From the NCBI RefSeq assembly GCF_029690065.1, contig NZ_CP121463.1, forward strand, positions 310,001-374,000: 64,000 nt of DNA, given 5' to 3'. Positions 1-8,714 of this stretch are shown one piece after another (the first letter of the stretch is position 1; each line of letters opens with the position of its first letter). The notes under the pieces were generated by a model. That model was given only the letters and a program-made list of their open reading frames with translations. It did no database searches and was not told the DNA's origin. The translations under genes and the position numbers were made by a program. Source of the DNA: Arthrobacter sp. Y-9 (GTDB taxonomy: Bacteria > Actinomycetota > Actinomycetes > Actinomycetales > Micrococcaceae).

Positions 1-3000
1 ACCCCCGGGACCAGCCATCAGGGCCCGACGGTGGACAATGCGGGCTGTGGCTCCATCACCCTGCAGGGAACCTTCTCGGAAGTGACTTTCCAGATTGATG
101 CCAAGTCCACTCCCTTCTCAGAGTTCCCCTCTGCGCAGTACGGCACGGGCTCGGAGTTCTTCGCCAATGACGGCACGCAGTACGCCGATGGCGTGAATGG
201 TGCGAACACCGTCGAGACTGAGCGTGTTCGCCTCCCGCGGGACGAAACCGATGCAACGAACTCGGATCTTCAGCGAATCTCGCTGCGCCTGCCGCAGAAC
301 GGCTCCCTGGGCGACAAGGTCTGGCGCGACACCAACGGTGACGGCCTCCAGAGCGGCAGCGAGCCCGGTGTGGAGGGCGTCAAGGTTCAGTTGCTGGACG
401 CGGACGGCAACCCCGTCAACGACGCGAACGGCAACCCGATCACGACCACCACGGACTCGAACGGCAACTACAAGTTCACCGATCTGCCGTTCGGCACCTA
501 CAAGGTCAAGTTCACCGGTCTTCCGGCCGGCACATCGCTCACCAAGGCGAATCAGGGCACTGACGACGCCGTGGACTCCGACGCCGACCCGGCCACCGGA
601 GTCACCGGTCCGGTCACGCTGAACAGCGAGGCGCCGGAGAACCTCACCCTGGATGCAGGCATCATCCCGACGGGCTCCCTGGGTGACAAGGTCTGGCGCG
701 ACGACAACGGTGACGGCATCCAGGATCCGAACGAGCCCGGTGTGTCGGGTGTGAAGGTGGAGCTGCTGGATCAGGACGGCAACCCTGTCAAGGATGCCAA
801 CGGCAACCCGATCACCACCACCACGGATGCGAACGGCAACTACAAGTTCAGCGATCTCCCGCTGGGCAGTTACAAGGTCAAGGTCGATCTGCCGGAAGGG
901 TCGAAGGCCACGAGCGCGAACTCGGGTGATGACCGGTCCAAGGACTCGAACATCGACCCGAACGGTGTCTCCGACACCGTGACGCTGACCCCGGAGAACC
1001 CGGACAACATGACGGTCGACGCCGGCATCGTGAAGCTCGGTTCGCTGGGCGACAAGGTGTGGCGTGATGACAACGGTGACGGCATCCAGGATCCGAATGA
1101 GCCGGGCATCTCTGATGTGAAGGTCGAGCTGCTGGACAAGGACGGCAACCCCGTCAAGGACGGCAATGGCAACCCTGTCACCACGACCACGGACGCGAAC
1201 GGCAACTACAAGTTCACCGGCCTTCCGCTGGGCGACTACAAGGTGAAGTTCGACCTTCCGCAGGACAGCAAGTTCACCTCGGAGGGCTCCGGAACCGACC
1301 AGGCGAAGGATTCCAATGCCGATCCGGCCACCGGTGTGACCAGCGCGGTCAGCCTGACCGCCGACGCTCCGGACAACATGACCGTCGACGCAGGCATCGT
1401 GCCGCTCGGTTCGCTGGGCGACAAGGTCTGGCGCGATGACAACGGTGATGGCATCCAGGACTCTAACGAGCCTGGTGTCTCCGGCGTGAAGGTCGAGCTG
1501 CTGGACAAGGACGGCAACCCCGTCAAGGACGCCAACGGCAACCCCATCACCACCACGACCGATGCCAACGGCAACTACCTGTTCAAGGACCTGCCGATGG
1601 GTGATTACAAGGTCAAGGTCGACCTCCCGGCCGGGACCAAGGCCACCACGGCCGGCGCCGGTTCCGACCGCGGAACCGACTCGAACATCGACCCCAACGG
1701 TGTCTCCGACACGGTCTCGCTGACCCCGGACAACCGGAACCGTCGCGACGTCGACGCCGGGATCGTGCCCCTGGGTTCCCTGGGCGACAAGGTCTGGCGA
1801 GATGACAACGGTGACGGTGTGCAGGGCGATGACGAGCCCGGCATTTCCGATGTGAAGGTGGAGCTGCTGGACAAGGACGGCAACCCCGTCAAGGATGCCA
1901 ACGGCAACCCGATCACCACCACGACCGATGCGAACGGCAACTATAAGTTCAGCGATCTCCCGCTGGGCGATTACAAAGTGAAGTTCGACCTTCCGCAGGA
2001 CAGTAAGTTCACCTCGGAGGGTGCAGGCACCGACCAGACGAAGGACTCCAATCCTGACCCGGCCACCGGCGTGACCAGTGCGGTCAGCCTGACTGCTGAC
2101 GCTCCGGACAACATGACCGTCGATGCTGGCATCGTCCCGGTGGGTTCGCTGGGTGACAAGGTCTGGCGTGATGACAACGGTGATGGCATCCAGGATCCGA
2201 ATGAGCCGGGTGTTTCCGGTGTGAAGGTGGAGCTGCTGGACAAGGACGGCAACCCCGTCAAGGACGCCAACGGCAACCCGATCACGACCACCACCGACAA
2301 GGACGGGAACTACCTGTTCACGGACCTGCCGATGGGTGATTACAAGGTCAAGGTCGATCTTCCGGCCGGGACCAAGGCCACCACCGCCGGTGCGGGCGAT
2401 GACCGGTCCAAGGACTCGAACATCGACCCGAACGGTGTCTCCGACACCGTGTCGCTGACGCCGGACAACCGGAACCGTCGCGACGTCGACGCGGGCCTGG
2501 TCCCCCTCGGTTCGCTGGGTGACAAGGTCTGGCGCGATGACAATGGCAACGGTGTTCAGGATCCGAATGAGCCGGGTGTTTCCGGTGTGAAGGTGGAGCT
2601 GCTGGACAAGGACGGCAACCCCGTCAAGGATGCCAACGGCAACCCGATCACGACCACCACCGACAAGGACGGGAACTACCTGTTCACGGACCTGCCGATG
2701 GGTGATTACAAGGTCAAGGTCGATCTGCCGGCCGGGACCAAGGCCGCCACTGCCGGTGCCGGTTCCGATCGCGGCACCGACTCCAACATCGACCCGAACG
2801 GCGTCTCCGACACCGTGTCGCTGACGCCGGAGAACCCGAACCGTCGCGACGTCGACGCCGGTCTGGTGGTGCTGCCGAAGGCCAGCGATGATGAGTCCCT
2901 GAACAACAAGCAGGGAACCACCGTCACCGTGCCGACGCTGAAGAACGACCAGGGTGACCTGGATCCGTCCACGGTGAAGATCACGGACAAGAACGGCAAG

Positions 3001-3399
3001 CCGGTCTCCGAGCTGGTCGTTTCGGGCGAGGGCACGTGGACGGTCGATCCCAAGACCGGCGACATCACCTTCGCCCCGGAGAAGGGCTTCACGGGTAACC
3101 CCACCCCGGTCAGCTACACCGTGAAGGACAAGAACGGCAACGAGACCGGCGCGAAGGTGACCATCACCTACGTGGCCCCGGCTCCGGCTCCGAGCACCCC
3201 CGCGTCCCCGACGCCGAGTCACCCGGCCGCGCCTGGTCACCCGGCGCCCGGCAACCCGGCTGACCCTGGGAACCCGGATGCGGGCGGAGATCTCGCCTAC
3301 ACCGGCGCGAACTTCGGCATGGGCACCGTTGCCGCAGGAGCACTTCTGCTCCTCGGTGGCGCCGCGCTGCTGATCTTCCGCCGTCGCCGCCAGCACTGA
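1..3399 (+). CDS. SdrD B-like repeat surface protein, LAXTG-anchored (5' partial)
   Basis: The frame is open to the left edge, so the true start lies outside the window; a GTG at 31 is only an internal candidate. About 1,132 residues are visible. Seven tandem B-type repeats of about 122 residues each begin with GSLGDKVWRD (at nt 301, 673, 1039, 1408, 1774, 2143, 2509) and contain DxNGDGxQ calcium-loop-like and DxxGNYxF motifs typical of SdrD B-like/Cna-B folds. A CshA-type fibril domain follows (about nt 2880-3170, ending in TFAPEKGFTG and VSYTV), then a Pro-rich wall-spanning stretch. The end is a sorting signal: LAYTG (3292-3306), a hydrophobic segment and RRRRQH. LAXTG is the motif used by class E sortases in high-GC actinobacteria. 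Probable role: cell-wall-displayed adhesin or fibril (inference). No sortase gene is in the window. A strong terminator follows. Confidence 0.9.
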   Translation, partial: TPGTSHQGPTVDNAGCGSITLQGTFSEVTFQIDAKSTPFSEFPSAQYGTGSEFFANDGTQYADGVNGANTVETERVRLPRDETDATNSDLQRISLRLPQNGSLGDKVWRDTNGDGLQSGSEPGVEGVKVQLLDADGNPVNDANGNPITTTTDSNGNYKFTDLPFGTYKVKFTGLPAGTSLTKANQGTDDAVDSDADPATGVTGPVTLNSEAPENLTLDAGIIPTGSLGDKVWRDDNGDGIQDPNEPGVSGVKVELLDQDGNPVKDANGNPITTTTDANGNYKFSDLPLGSYKVKVDLPEGSKATSANSGDDRSKDSNIDPNGVSDTVTLTPENPDNMTVDAGIVKLGSLGDKVWRDDNGDGIQDPNEPGISDVKVELLDKDGNPVKDGNGNPVTTTTDANGNYKFTGLPLGDYKVKFDLPQDSKFTSEGSGTDQAKDSNADPATGVTSAVSLTADAPDNMTVDAGIVPLGSLGDKVWRDDNGDGIQDSNEPGVSGVKVELLDKDGNPVKDANGNPITTTTDANGNYLFKDLPMGDYKVKVDLPAGTKATTAGAGSDRGTDSNIDPNGVSDTVSLTPDNRNRRDVDAGIVPLGSLGDKVWRDDNGDGVQGDDEPGISDVKVELLDKDGNPVKDANGNPITTTTDANGNYKFSDLPLGDYKVKFDLPQDSKFTSEGAGTDQTKDSNPDPATGVTSAVSLTADAPDNMTVDAGIVPVGSLGDKVWRDDNGDGIQDPNEPGVSGVKVELLDKDGNPVKDANGNPITTTTDKDGNYLFTDLPMGDYKVKVDLPAGTKATTAGAGDDRSKDSNIDPNGVSDTVSLTPDNRNRRDVDAGLVPLGSLGDKVWRDDNGNGVQDPNEPGVSGVKVELLDKDGNPVKDANGNPITTTTDKDGNYLFTDLPMGDYKVKVDLPAGTKAATAGAGSDRGTDSNIDPNGVSDTVSLTPENPNRRDVDAGLVVLPKASDDESLNNKQGTTVTVPTLKNDQGDLDPSTVKITDKNGKPVSELVVSGEGTWTVDPKTGDITFAPEKGFTGNPTPVSYTVKDKNGNETGAKVTITYVAPAPAPSTPASPTPSHPAAPGHPAPGNPADPGNPDAGGDLAYTGANFGMGTVAAGALLLLGGAALLIFRRRRQH
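301..2874 (+). repeat. Seven in-frame ~366-369 bp tandem repeats (SdrD B-like domains)
   Basis: The units start at 301, 673, 1039, 1408, 1774, 2143 and 2509, so the period is 366, 369 or 372 nt. Two subtypes alternate: one carries PGVSG and SNIDPNGVSD, the other PGISD or equivalent and DPATGVTS. The order is roughly B-A-B-A-B-A-A. Nucleotide identity between same-type copies is very high, so copy number is likely to vary by recombination. Confidence 0.9.
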
Positions 3400-3415
3400 T
3401 CCGTCGCTGCGGTCA

Positions 3416-3460
3416 CCGAAGGCCCCGCCGCTCCTCACCCTGGAGCGGCGGGGCCTTCGG
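3416..3460 (+). terminator. Strong hairpin terminator after the surface protein
   Basis: A perfect 19-bp inverted repeat (arms 3416-3434 and 3442-3460, 7-nt loop) begins 16 nt after the stop codon. It is GC-rich with no long T tract, as is common for intrinsic terminators in this group. Confidence 0.85.
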
Positions 3461-3706
3461 CGTCGTCAGGAAGCTCCGAAGCCTGGGTGGCGTCGGGATG
3501 GAGGACGCACAGAGCAGGGTCAGTCCGGGGAATCGCGACGGCGAGGTGCCAGGAAGGACAAGTACGGGGAAGGGCCGGCACGTCGAAGTGCGGGTGAGGG
3601 CACGCGAGTCCAGGTACAAGCGCGCGGAGAGCCGGCCGCGGGCAAGTGGGGGAGGGGTTCAGTGCTCGTGCAAAACGCGTGGCCCGAGGGCCAGGCCATC
3701 GGACGC
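3461..3706. other. Intergenic stretch without a supported gene
   Basis: Together with the terminator this makes about 307 nt between the surface protein and panD. Open frames here have no ribosome site, no family resemblance and Arg/Pro-rich translations typical of antisense reading of GC-rich DNA. I see nothing functional in it. Confidence 0.5.
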
Positions 3707-4117
3707 CTACAGCGCGTGGGGCGGGCGGACCGAGCCGGCCGTGACCGCCTCGGCGGGATCCGATCCCAGCTGGATGATGCGGTTGGCGCCATCGACGTGG
3801 ACCACGCTCGGGACGAAGGACTTCGCCTCTTCGGTGGTCATCTGTCCGTAGCTCATGAGGATGACCGTGTCGCCTACGTGGACGAGATGAGCTGCCGCGC
3901 CGTTGATGCCGATCACGCCGGAACCACGTTCACCCGCGATGGTGTAGGTCTCCAGGCGGGAGCCGTTCGTGACGTCCACGATCGAGACGAGTTCGCCCGG
4001 CAGGATGTCCGAGGCTTCCAGGAGGTCGAGGTCCACCGTCACCGACCCCACGTAGTGGAGATCGGCGTGGGTCACCGTGGCACGGTGGATCTTGGACTTG
4101 AACATGGTGCGCAGCAT
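3707..4117 (-). CDS. panD: Aspartate 1-decarboxylase
   Basis: Pyruvoyl-dependent decarboxylase that makes beta-alanine from L-aspartate for pantothenate and CoA synthesis; cytoplasmic. At 136 residues it has the normal family length. The self-processing site is visible in HADLHYVGS, with Gly24-Ser25 counted from MLRTM; Ser25 becomes the pyruvoyl group. The conserved [15 protein letters not shown] block and Tyr58-region VTNG turn are also present. The start is placed at MLRTM because this N-terminus is conserved from E. coli to mycobacteria. A TAGACT box (4127-4132) sits 9 nt before the ATG, so the transcript may be nearly leaderless. No panB or panC gene is adjacent. Confidence 0.95.
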   Translation of the reverse strand: MLRTMFKSKIHRATVTHADLHYVGSVTVDLDLLEASDILPGELVSIVDVTNGSRLETYTIAGERGSGVIGINGAAAHLVHVGDTVILMSYGQMTTEEAKSFVPSVVHVDGANRIIQLGSDPAEAVTAGSVRPPHAL

Positions 4118-4149
4118 AGCGACTCAAGTCTACGCCGCTCGGCCCGGCG

Positions 4150-4905
4150 TCAGTCCTGCCCGATCGCCCGCCTCAGCCAGGCGGCGTCGCGCGCCAGGGC
4201 CGCGGGCGAATCCTCCGGCACGAATTCGAACATGACGTCCACCGGCCTGTCCGCTCGGCGCAGCACCTCGGCGGCGCCGAGCCACAGGTCCTCCCGGGCC
4301 TCGAGCGGCAGCCGGGCGTCGAAGGGCCACCAGGAGAAACAGTGCACCCCGGCCAGTCGGGGCAGCAGCGCTTCGAGATGGCGCAGCGCGTCCTCGGTGG
4401 GCTGATCCACATTCGGCTGCCAGGAGACACCGACGTTCGCCCGGTCCACGTCCTCCAGCAACCCCAGCGTGCTCTCCAGGGTGTCCGTGAGGGTGCTGCG
4501 GTGATACTCCAGGGCGAGCTCGACGCCGGCCTCCGCTGCGGCGTCGGCGGCAACCTGGAGTTCCTGGGTCACCCGCGTCCGGTGCGCCGAGTCCGACGCA
4601 TCGGTGCCGAGGGTGCCCGCCCAGACGCGGACCCGGGGTGCGCCCAGCGCCAGGGCCGTGTCGAGGACGGGGCGGAAGTCGTCGTCGTGCGACTCGGCCC
4701 GGAAGTAGGAGCCCAGCGAGAGGGCGCGCAGGCCCGCGGCGTCGGTGAGGCGCCGGACCTCGCGCGCGGTGGCCGGGTCCGGGCAGTGCACATCGGACCC
4801 CCACTCGACCCCGGCGAGACCGGCGCCCGTCGCGGCGGCGAGGACGCCGGGGACGTCGAGGTTCCGGAAGGTCACGGAGCAGAGTCCCAGGGTGAGGTCG
4901 GGCAT
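4150..4905 (-). CDS. Sugar phosphate isomerase/epimerase-like TIM-barrel protein
   Basis: 251 residues. The sequence looks like the AP-endonuclease-2/xylose-isomerase-like TIM barrel family: VEWGSDVHCP near residue 35, LALEYHRSTLTDT (a metal-ligand-type Glu and His), VGVSWQPNVDQP and a C-terminal FEFVPED. Members isomerise or epimerise sugars and inositol derivatives using a divalent metal; the substrate here cannot be named. It lies downstream of nothing obvious and 32 nt before panD on the same strand, so the two may be co-transcribed. TAGGCT (4912-4917) lies exactly 6 nt before the ATG with no Shine-Dalgarno sequence, suggesting a leaderless mRNA. Confidence 0.8.
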   Translation of the reverse strand: MPDLTLGLCSVTFRNLDVPGVLAAATGAGLAGVEWGSDVHCPDPATAREVRRLTDAAGLRALSLGSYFRAESHDDDFRPVLDTALALGAPRVRVWAGTLGTDASDSAHRTRVTQELQVAADAAAEAGVELALEYHRSTLTDTLESTLGLLEDVDRANVGVSWQPNVDQPTEDALRHLEALLPRLAGVHCFSWWPFDARLPLEAREDLWLGAAEVLRRADRPVDVMFEFVPEDSPAALARDAAWLRRAIGQD

Positions 4906-5093
4906 GAGGCCAGCCTAGGCGGACCCTCGGAGGTCCGGGCCCAGATGACCGCAGATGCACACGGGCGGGCCTCCCCGGCGCGGGCAACCGCCGCCCGACG
5001 CGGGCGGAACGCCCGCCGTACCTACGCTGCGGCATCCGACGCGACTCCTAGGCGGCCGTGTCGGGCTACCGCCCCGCGCGGGCTACCTGCGCA

Positions 5094-6659
5094 TTACCTG
5101 CGGGCCTCCGGGCCGGCCGCGACGCGGGGGTCGGAGGTCTGCCCGTCCGAGTCCCCGCCGCCACTCGCCCGATGTGCCGCCGCGGCCTCGGTAATGCGCA
5201 CCGCCATCCCCTTGAAGATCACGCCGTGGAACGGCAGGACCGCCAGCCAGTACAGCCGGCCGGGCAGACCGTGCGGCAGGAAGATCGCACGCTGGTGGTA
5301 CTCGGTGACACCGTCGGACTGCTCGATGGACAGCTCCAGCCACGCCCTCCCGGGCACCTTCATCTCGGCGCGGAGCCGGAGCAGGTGGCCGGGGTCGAGG
5401 GCCTCCACGCGCCACCAGTCCAGCACGTCGCCGAGATGGAGCAGTCGTGGATCGCGGCGGCCACGACGCAGGCCGACGCCGCCGGCCAGTTTGTCGATCC
5501 AGCCGCGCACCGACCAGGCGAGCGGGAACGAATACCAGCCGTTCTCGCCGCCGATGCCCTGGATGACGTCCCACAATTCCTCGGGTGAGGCGTCAGTCTT
5601 CTGGACCCGCGTGTCCGTGAACACGGTGCCGCCGGTCCAGTCGGGGTCGCTCGGCAGCGGGTCGGAGGGCGTCTGCACCGCGCTCGATCCGGCCCAGGTG
5701 GTCTCCACTTCGCCGCGTTCGATCTTGACGAGCGCCAGTTCGACGGCCCGCCGGTAATCGGTCAGCCCGCCGGGCGGTGGAGCGATGTGCTGGTCGATGG
5801 AGTGCTCGCGCACGACGCAGTCGTTCTGCAGCGATTCGACCAGCGGCACCGCGAGGGACCGCGGGATGGGCGTCACGAGATTCACCCACTGCGCGGCCAG
5901 CCAGGGGGTGAGCACCGGCAGGGGCAGGATGACGGGCGGCCGCAGCCCGGCGGCCCGGGCGTAGTCCTTCATCATGTCCGCGTAGGTGAGGACGCTCGGT
6001 CCGCCGATGTCGAACGTCGTGTTCACCTCGGGCGGCAGATCGGCGGCCTCCTCGAGGTAGTAGAGGGCGTCCCGGACGGCGATCGGCTGGACCCGGTTCA
6101 GGACCCATCGTGGCGCGGGCATGACCGGCAGGACGTCCGTCAGGTGCCGGATCATCTCGAAACTCGCCGATCCGGAGCCGATCACCAGGCCGGCCTGGAG
6201 CACAGCGGTCGGGACGCCGGACGCGAGGAGGATGCGCCCGACGTCGCGCCGGGACTGCAGATGACGGCTCAGATTGGTCCCGGGGTTGAGGCCGCTGAGG
6301 TAGACGATGCGCCCGACGCCGGCGCGCTGGGCGCCCTGCGCGACGGTCTGCGCGCCCACGCGCTCCCGTTCCGCGAAGCGCTCATGGGATCCGCCGCCCA
6401 TCGAGTGCACCAAGTAGTAGAGGACGTCGGCGCCCTGGCAGAGGGCGTCCATCGCGTCAGCGTCCTCGAGGCTTCCCGGCACGACCTCGACGTCGTGCCG
6501 CCAGGGAACGTCCCGGAGCTTCTCCGGAGTGCGGGCCAGCACGCGGACCCGATGCCCCGCCTCGACGAGCCGGGGGACGAGCCGTCCGCCCAGGTAACCG
6601 GTGGCGCCCGCGACGGCGATCGTCCGGCGCGCGCTGTTCCCGTGGTCTTCAGTGGGCAT
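5094..6659 (-). CDS. SDR-family NAD(P)-binding protein with C-terminal DUF2867
   Basis: 521 residues from the chosen start MPTEDHG, which has a good AGGAGG-type ribosome site 8-10 nt upstream; an upstream in-frame ATG at 6728 would run into the divergent promoter and is rejected. The N-terminal half is an atypical short-chain dehydrogenase/reductase: TIAVAGATGYLGGRLV nucleotide-binding glycine motif, YYLVHSMGG and YLSGLNP. The C-terminal ~170 residues (WTGGTVFTDTRVQ to the end) match the DUF2867 type, with GWYSFPLAW and LPHGLPGRLYW. Proteins with this fusion are often found beside photolyases, as here where it is divergent from phr. The reaction is unknown; a role in a light or UV response is inferred from context only. 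Confidence 0.8.
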   Translation of the reverse strand: MPTEDHGNSARRTIAVAGATGYLGGRLVPRLVEAGHRVRVLARTPEKLRDVPWRHDVEVVPGSLEDADAMDALCQGADVLYYLVHSMGGGSHERFAERERVGAQTVAQGAQRAGVGRIVYLSGLNPGTNLSRHLQSRRDVGRILLASGVPTAVLQAGLVIGSGSASFEMIRHLTDVLPVMPAPRWVLNRVQPIAVRDALYYLEEAADLPPEVNTTFDIGGPSVLTYADMMKDYARAAGLRPPVILPLPVLTPWLAAQWVNLVTPIPRSLAVPLVESLQNDCVVREHSIDQHIAPPPGGLTDYRRAVELALVKIERGEVETTWAGSSAVQTPSDPLPSDPDWTGGTVFTDTRVQKTDASPEELWDVIQGIGGENGWYSFPLAWSVRGWIDKLAGGVGLRRGRRDPRLLHLGDVLDWWRVEALDPGHLLRLRAEMKVPGRAWLELSIEQSDGVTEYHQRAIFLPHGLPGRLYWLAVLPFHGVIFKGMAVRITEAAAAHRASGGGDSDGQTSDPRVAAGPEARR

Positions 6660-6696
6660 CGGACTCCTCCTGTCTGGACACACTTCGTTTACTAGA

Positions 6697-6718
6697 CGAT
6701 CATATTTGTAGATGATCG
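6697..6718. promoter_or_regulatory. Palindromic operator in the SDR/photolyase divergent promoter
   Basis: CGATCAT-N8-ATGATCG is a perfect 7-bp inverted repeat in the 80-nt gap between the SDR gene and phr. On the minus strand a TATGAT -10 box (6699-6704) lies inside it. It is a plausible site for the MarR-type protein encoded two genes away (8181-8714), but that link is inference. Confidence 0.55.
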
Positions 6719-6739
6719 AGCGATTCAAGAGGTGATGCC

Positions 6740-8179
6740 ATGACCGGGAGGCCGGAAGTCTCCATCGTCTGGTTCCGTGACGACCTGCGCACGGCGGACC
6801 ACCCCGCCCTGCGCGCCGCCCTCGACGCCGGGCCGGCGATCGCGCTGTACGTGCTGGACGAGCAGTCGCCCGGCGTGCGGCCTCTCGGGGGCGCCGCGCG
6901 CTGGTGGCTCCATCACGCCCTCGCCGACCTGCGGGAGCGGCTCGCCGAGCTCAACGTGCCGCTGGTGATCCGCCGTGGGCCGGCCGCTTCGGTGGTGCCG
7001 GATGTCGCATCGCGCGCGGGCGCCGGCGCTGTCTTCTGGAACCGTCGTTACGGCGCTCCCGAGCGGCGGGCCGACCAGGCGGTCAAGGCCCTCCTGGCGG
7101 CGGCTGGCCGCACGGGGAAGAGCTTCCAGGCCACGCTGCTGCATGAACCCTGGCGCATCACCACGCAACAGGGCAATCCATACCGCGTGTTCACTCCCTT
7201 CTGGAAGACGCTGAGCGCCCACGATTTCCGGCCGCCGCTGGCCACCCCGGAACCGCAGGGCGCCGGGAGCCTTGCCGTGCCGGACGGACTGGAATTGGAG
7301 GACCTGGAGCTTCTGCCCAGTCACCCGGACTGGTCGGGGCCGCTGTCCGAGGCCTGGACACCCAGCGAGCAGGCCGGGCAGGAGGTGCTCGCGGACTTCC
7401 TGGATGAGCGCCTGGCCGACTATCGCGAGGCCCGGGAGCGGCCCGGCGTCGACGGCTCCAGCCGGCTTTCCCCTTATCTGCGCTGGGGGCACGTGAGCCC
7501 CTTCCAGGTGTGGGCCGGCCTGGCGCCCTTGCGCCGGGAGGCGCCCGAGAGCTCCGCGACGTTCGCCTCTGAACTGGGGTGGCGGGAGTTCGCGTGGCAT
7601 CAGCTCTATCACCATCCACGGCTGGCGACGGTGAACCTCCGCCCCGAGTTCGACCGGCATCCCTGGTGGCTCCCGGGCGAGGAGGGGGCCGACGGCGGAT
7701 CCGGGGGCGGGGACATGACCGCTCTGCTGCACGCCTGGCAGCGGGGGACCACGGGCATCCCTCTCGTGGACGCGGGCCAACGCCAGCTGTGGAACACCGG
7801 ATGGATGCACAACCGGGTGCGGATGGTCAGCGCGAGCTTCCTGGTGAAGAACCTCGGCATCCACTGGCGGCTCGGGGAGGAGTGGTTCTGGGACACCCTG
7901 GTGGACGCGGATGCGGCCGCCAATCCGTTCAACTGGCAATGGGCTGCCGGGAGCGGTGCGGATGCCGCCCCGTTCTTCCGGATCTTCAATCCGCAGACCC
8001 AGGCGAAGACCCACGACCCGGACGGCCGGTACCTCGCCGAGTGGATCCCGGAGCTGAACACGCCGGAGTACCCCGAACCGTGCGTGGACCTCGCGGAATC
8101 CCGGAAGGACGCCCTGGATCGTCTCAAGATCATGTCCGAATCCGGGGTGCACCAGGCTCAGACGGCGGGGAGATCCTAA
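6740..8179 (+). CDS. phr: Deoxyribodipyrimidine photo-lyase
   Basis: Light-driven repair of UV-induced pyrimidine dimers using FADH-. 479 residues, the usual length for class I photolyases. The N-terminal Rossmann antenna domain begins VSIVWFRDDLR. The FAD domain shows RWGHVSPFQVW, LGWREFAWHQLYHHP, GIPLVDAGQRQLWNTGWMHN and NPFNWQWAAGSG, the conserved FAD- and lesion-binding blocks of CPD photolyases and cryptochromes. The start has AGAGGTG 6 nt upstream. A cryptochrome role is possible in principle, but the intact repair-type motifs favour a photolyase. It heads a run with the MarR regulator (1-nt gap) and the coupled ORF after it. Confidence 0.93.
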   Translation: MTGRPEVSIVWFRDDLRTADHPALRAALDAGPAIALYVLDEQSPGVRPLGGAARWWLHHALADLRERLAELNVPLVIRRGPAASVVPDVASRAGAGAVFWNRRYGAPERRADQAVKALLAAAGRTGKSFQATLLHEPWRITTQQGNPYRVFTPFWKTLSAHDFRPPLATPEPQGAGSLAVPDGLELEDLELLPSHPDWSGPLSEAWTPSEQAGQEVLADFLDERLADYREARERPGVDGSSRLSPYLRWGHVSPFQVWAGLAPLRREAPESSATFASELGWREFAWHQLYHHPRLATVNLRPEFDRHPWWLPGEEGADGGSGGGDMTALLHAWQRGTTGIPLVDAGQRQLWNTGWMHNRVRMVSASFLVKNLGIHWRLGEEWFWDTLVDADAAANPFNWQWAAGSGADAAPFFRIFNPQTQAKTHDPDGRYLAEWIPELNTPEYPEPCVDLAESRKDALDRLKIMSESGVHQAQTAGRS

Positions 8180-8180
8180 G

Positions 8181-8714
8181 ATGTATCGCATGCATCCGGA
8201 AGACGGCGCCTTCGGCGCGGAATCGACACCAGAGCGTGAACGCCTCGCCGCCACGCCCGGATTCGAGGTGCTCTTCCTCCTGCAGAAGTTCACCACGGAG
8301 GCGGAGCGTTACTCCGAAGTGGTCCGGCGCCACCACGGCCTGGCCCGTAACGACATCCATGCGATCAACGCCGTCGTGGAGGCCGATCGGACCGGCGCGA
8401 CCGTCACGCCCCGCGACCTCCGCAGGCTTCTGATCCTCAGCTCGGCAGCCATGACGTCCGTGCTCGACCGCCTCGAGGCGTCGGGGCATCTGCAACGGCA
8501 TCCGAGCCCGGTGGACCGGCGCCAGCTGGTGCTCAGCTCCACCCCGAGCGCCCGCGCGACGGGCCGCGAGATGTTCGACCCCATGGTCGAGCACATGATG
8601 CCCGTGCTCGGCGAATACTCGGAGGAGCAGATCGCCCTGTTCGAAGAGATGATCATGAAGCTCACCGACGCCATCGCGGCCGCTCGCGAGGAAGTCCAGG
8701 CGGCCGAGGGGTGA
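8181..8714 (+). CDS. MarR-family transcriptional regulator
   Basis: 177 residues. A winged-helix core is visible: VTPRDLRRLLILSSAAMTS recognition region, SVLDRLEASGHLQRHPSPVDRR wing (the Asp-Arg-Arg of MarR proteins) and an amphipathic C-terminal dimer helix (EEQIALFEEMIMKL). It begins one base after the photolyase stop and overlaps the next gene by 4 nt, so it is part of the photolyase transcript. A start at the second Met (8190) is possible. The palindrome at 6697-6718 is a likely target. Ligand unknown. Confidence 0.85.
   Translation: MYRMHPEDGAFGAESTPERERLAATPGFEVLFLLQKFTTEAERYSEVVRRHHGLARNDIHAINAVVEADRTGATVTPRDLRRLLILSSAAMTSVLDRLEASGHLQRHPSPVDRRQLVLSSTPSARATGREMFDPMVEHMMPVLGEYSEEQIALFEEMIMKLTDAIAAAREEVQAAEG

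Noticed and set aside
118-3438. 1,106-codon open frame on the minus strand opposite the surface protein
   Set aside because: It is the antisense shadow of a repetitive GC-rich gene; the translation is Arg/Val/Gly-rich and repeats with the same period, and there is no start signal.
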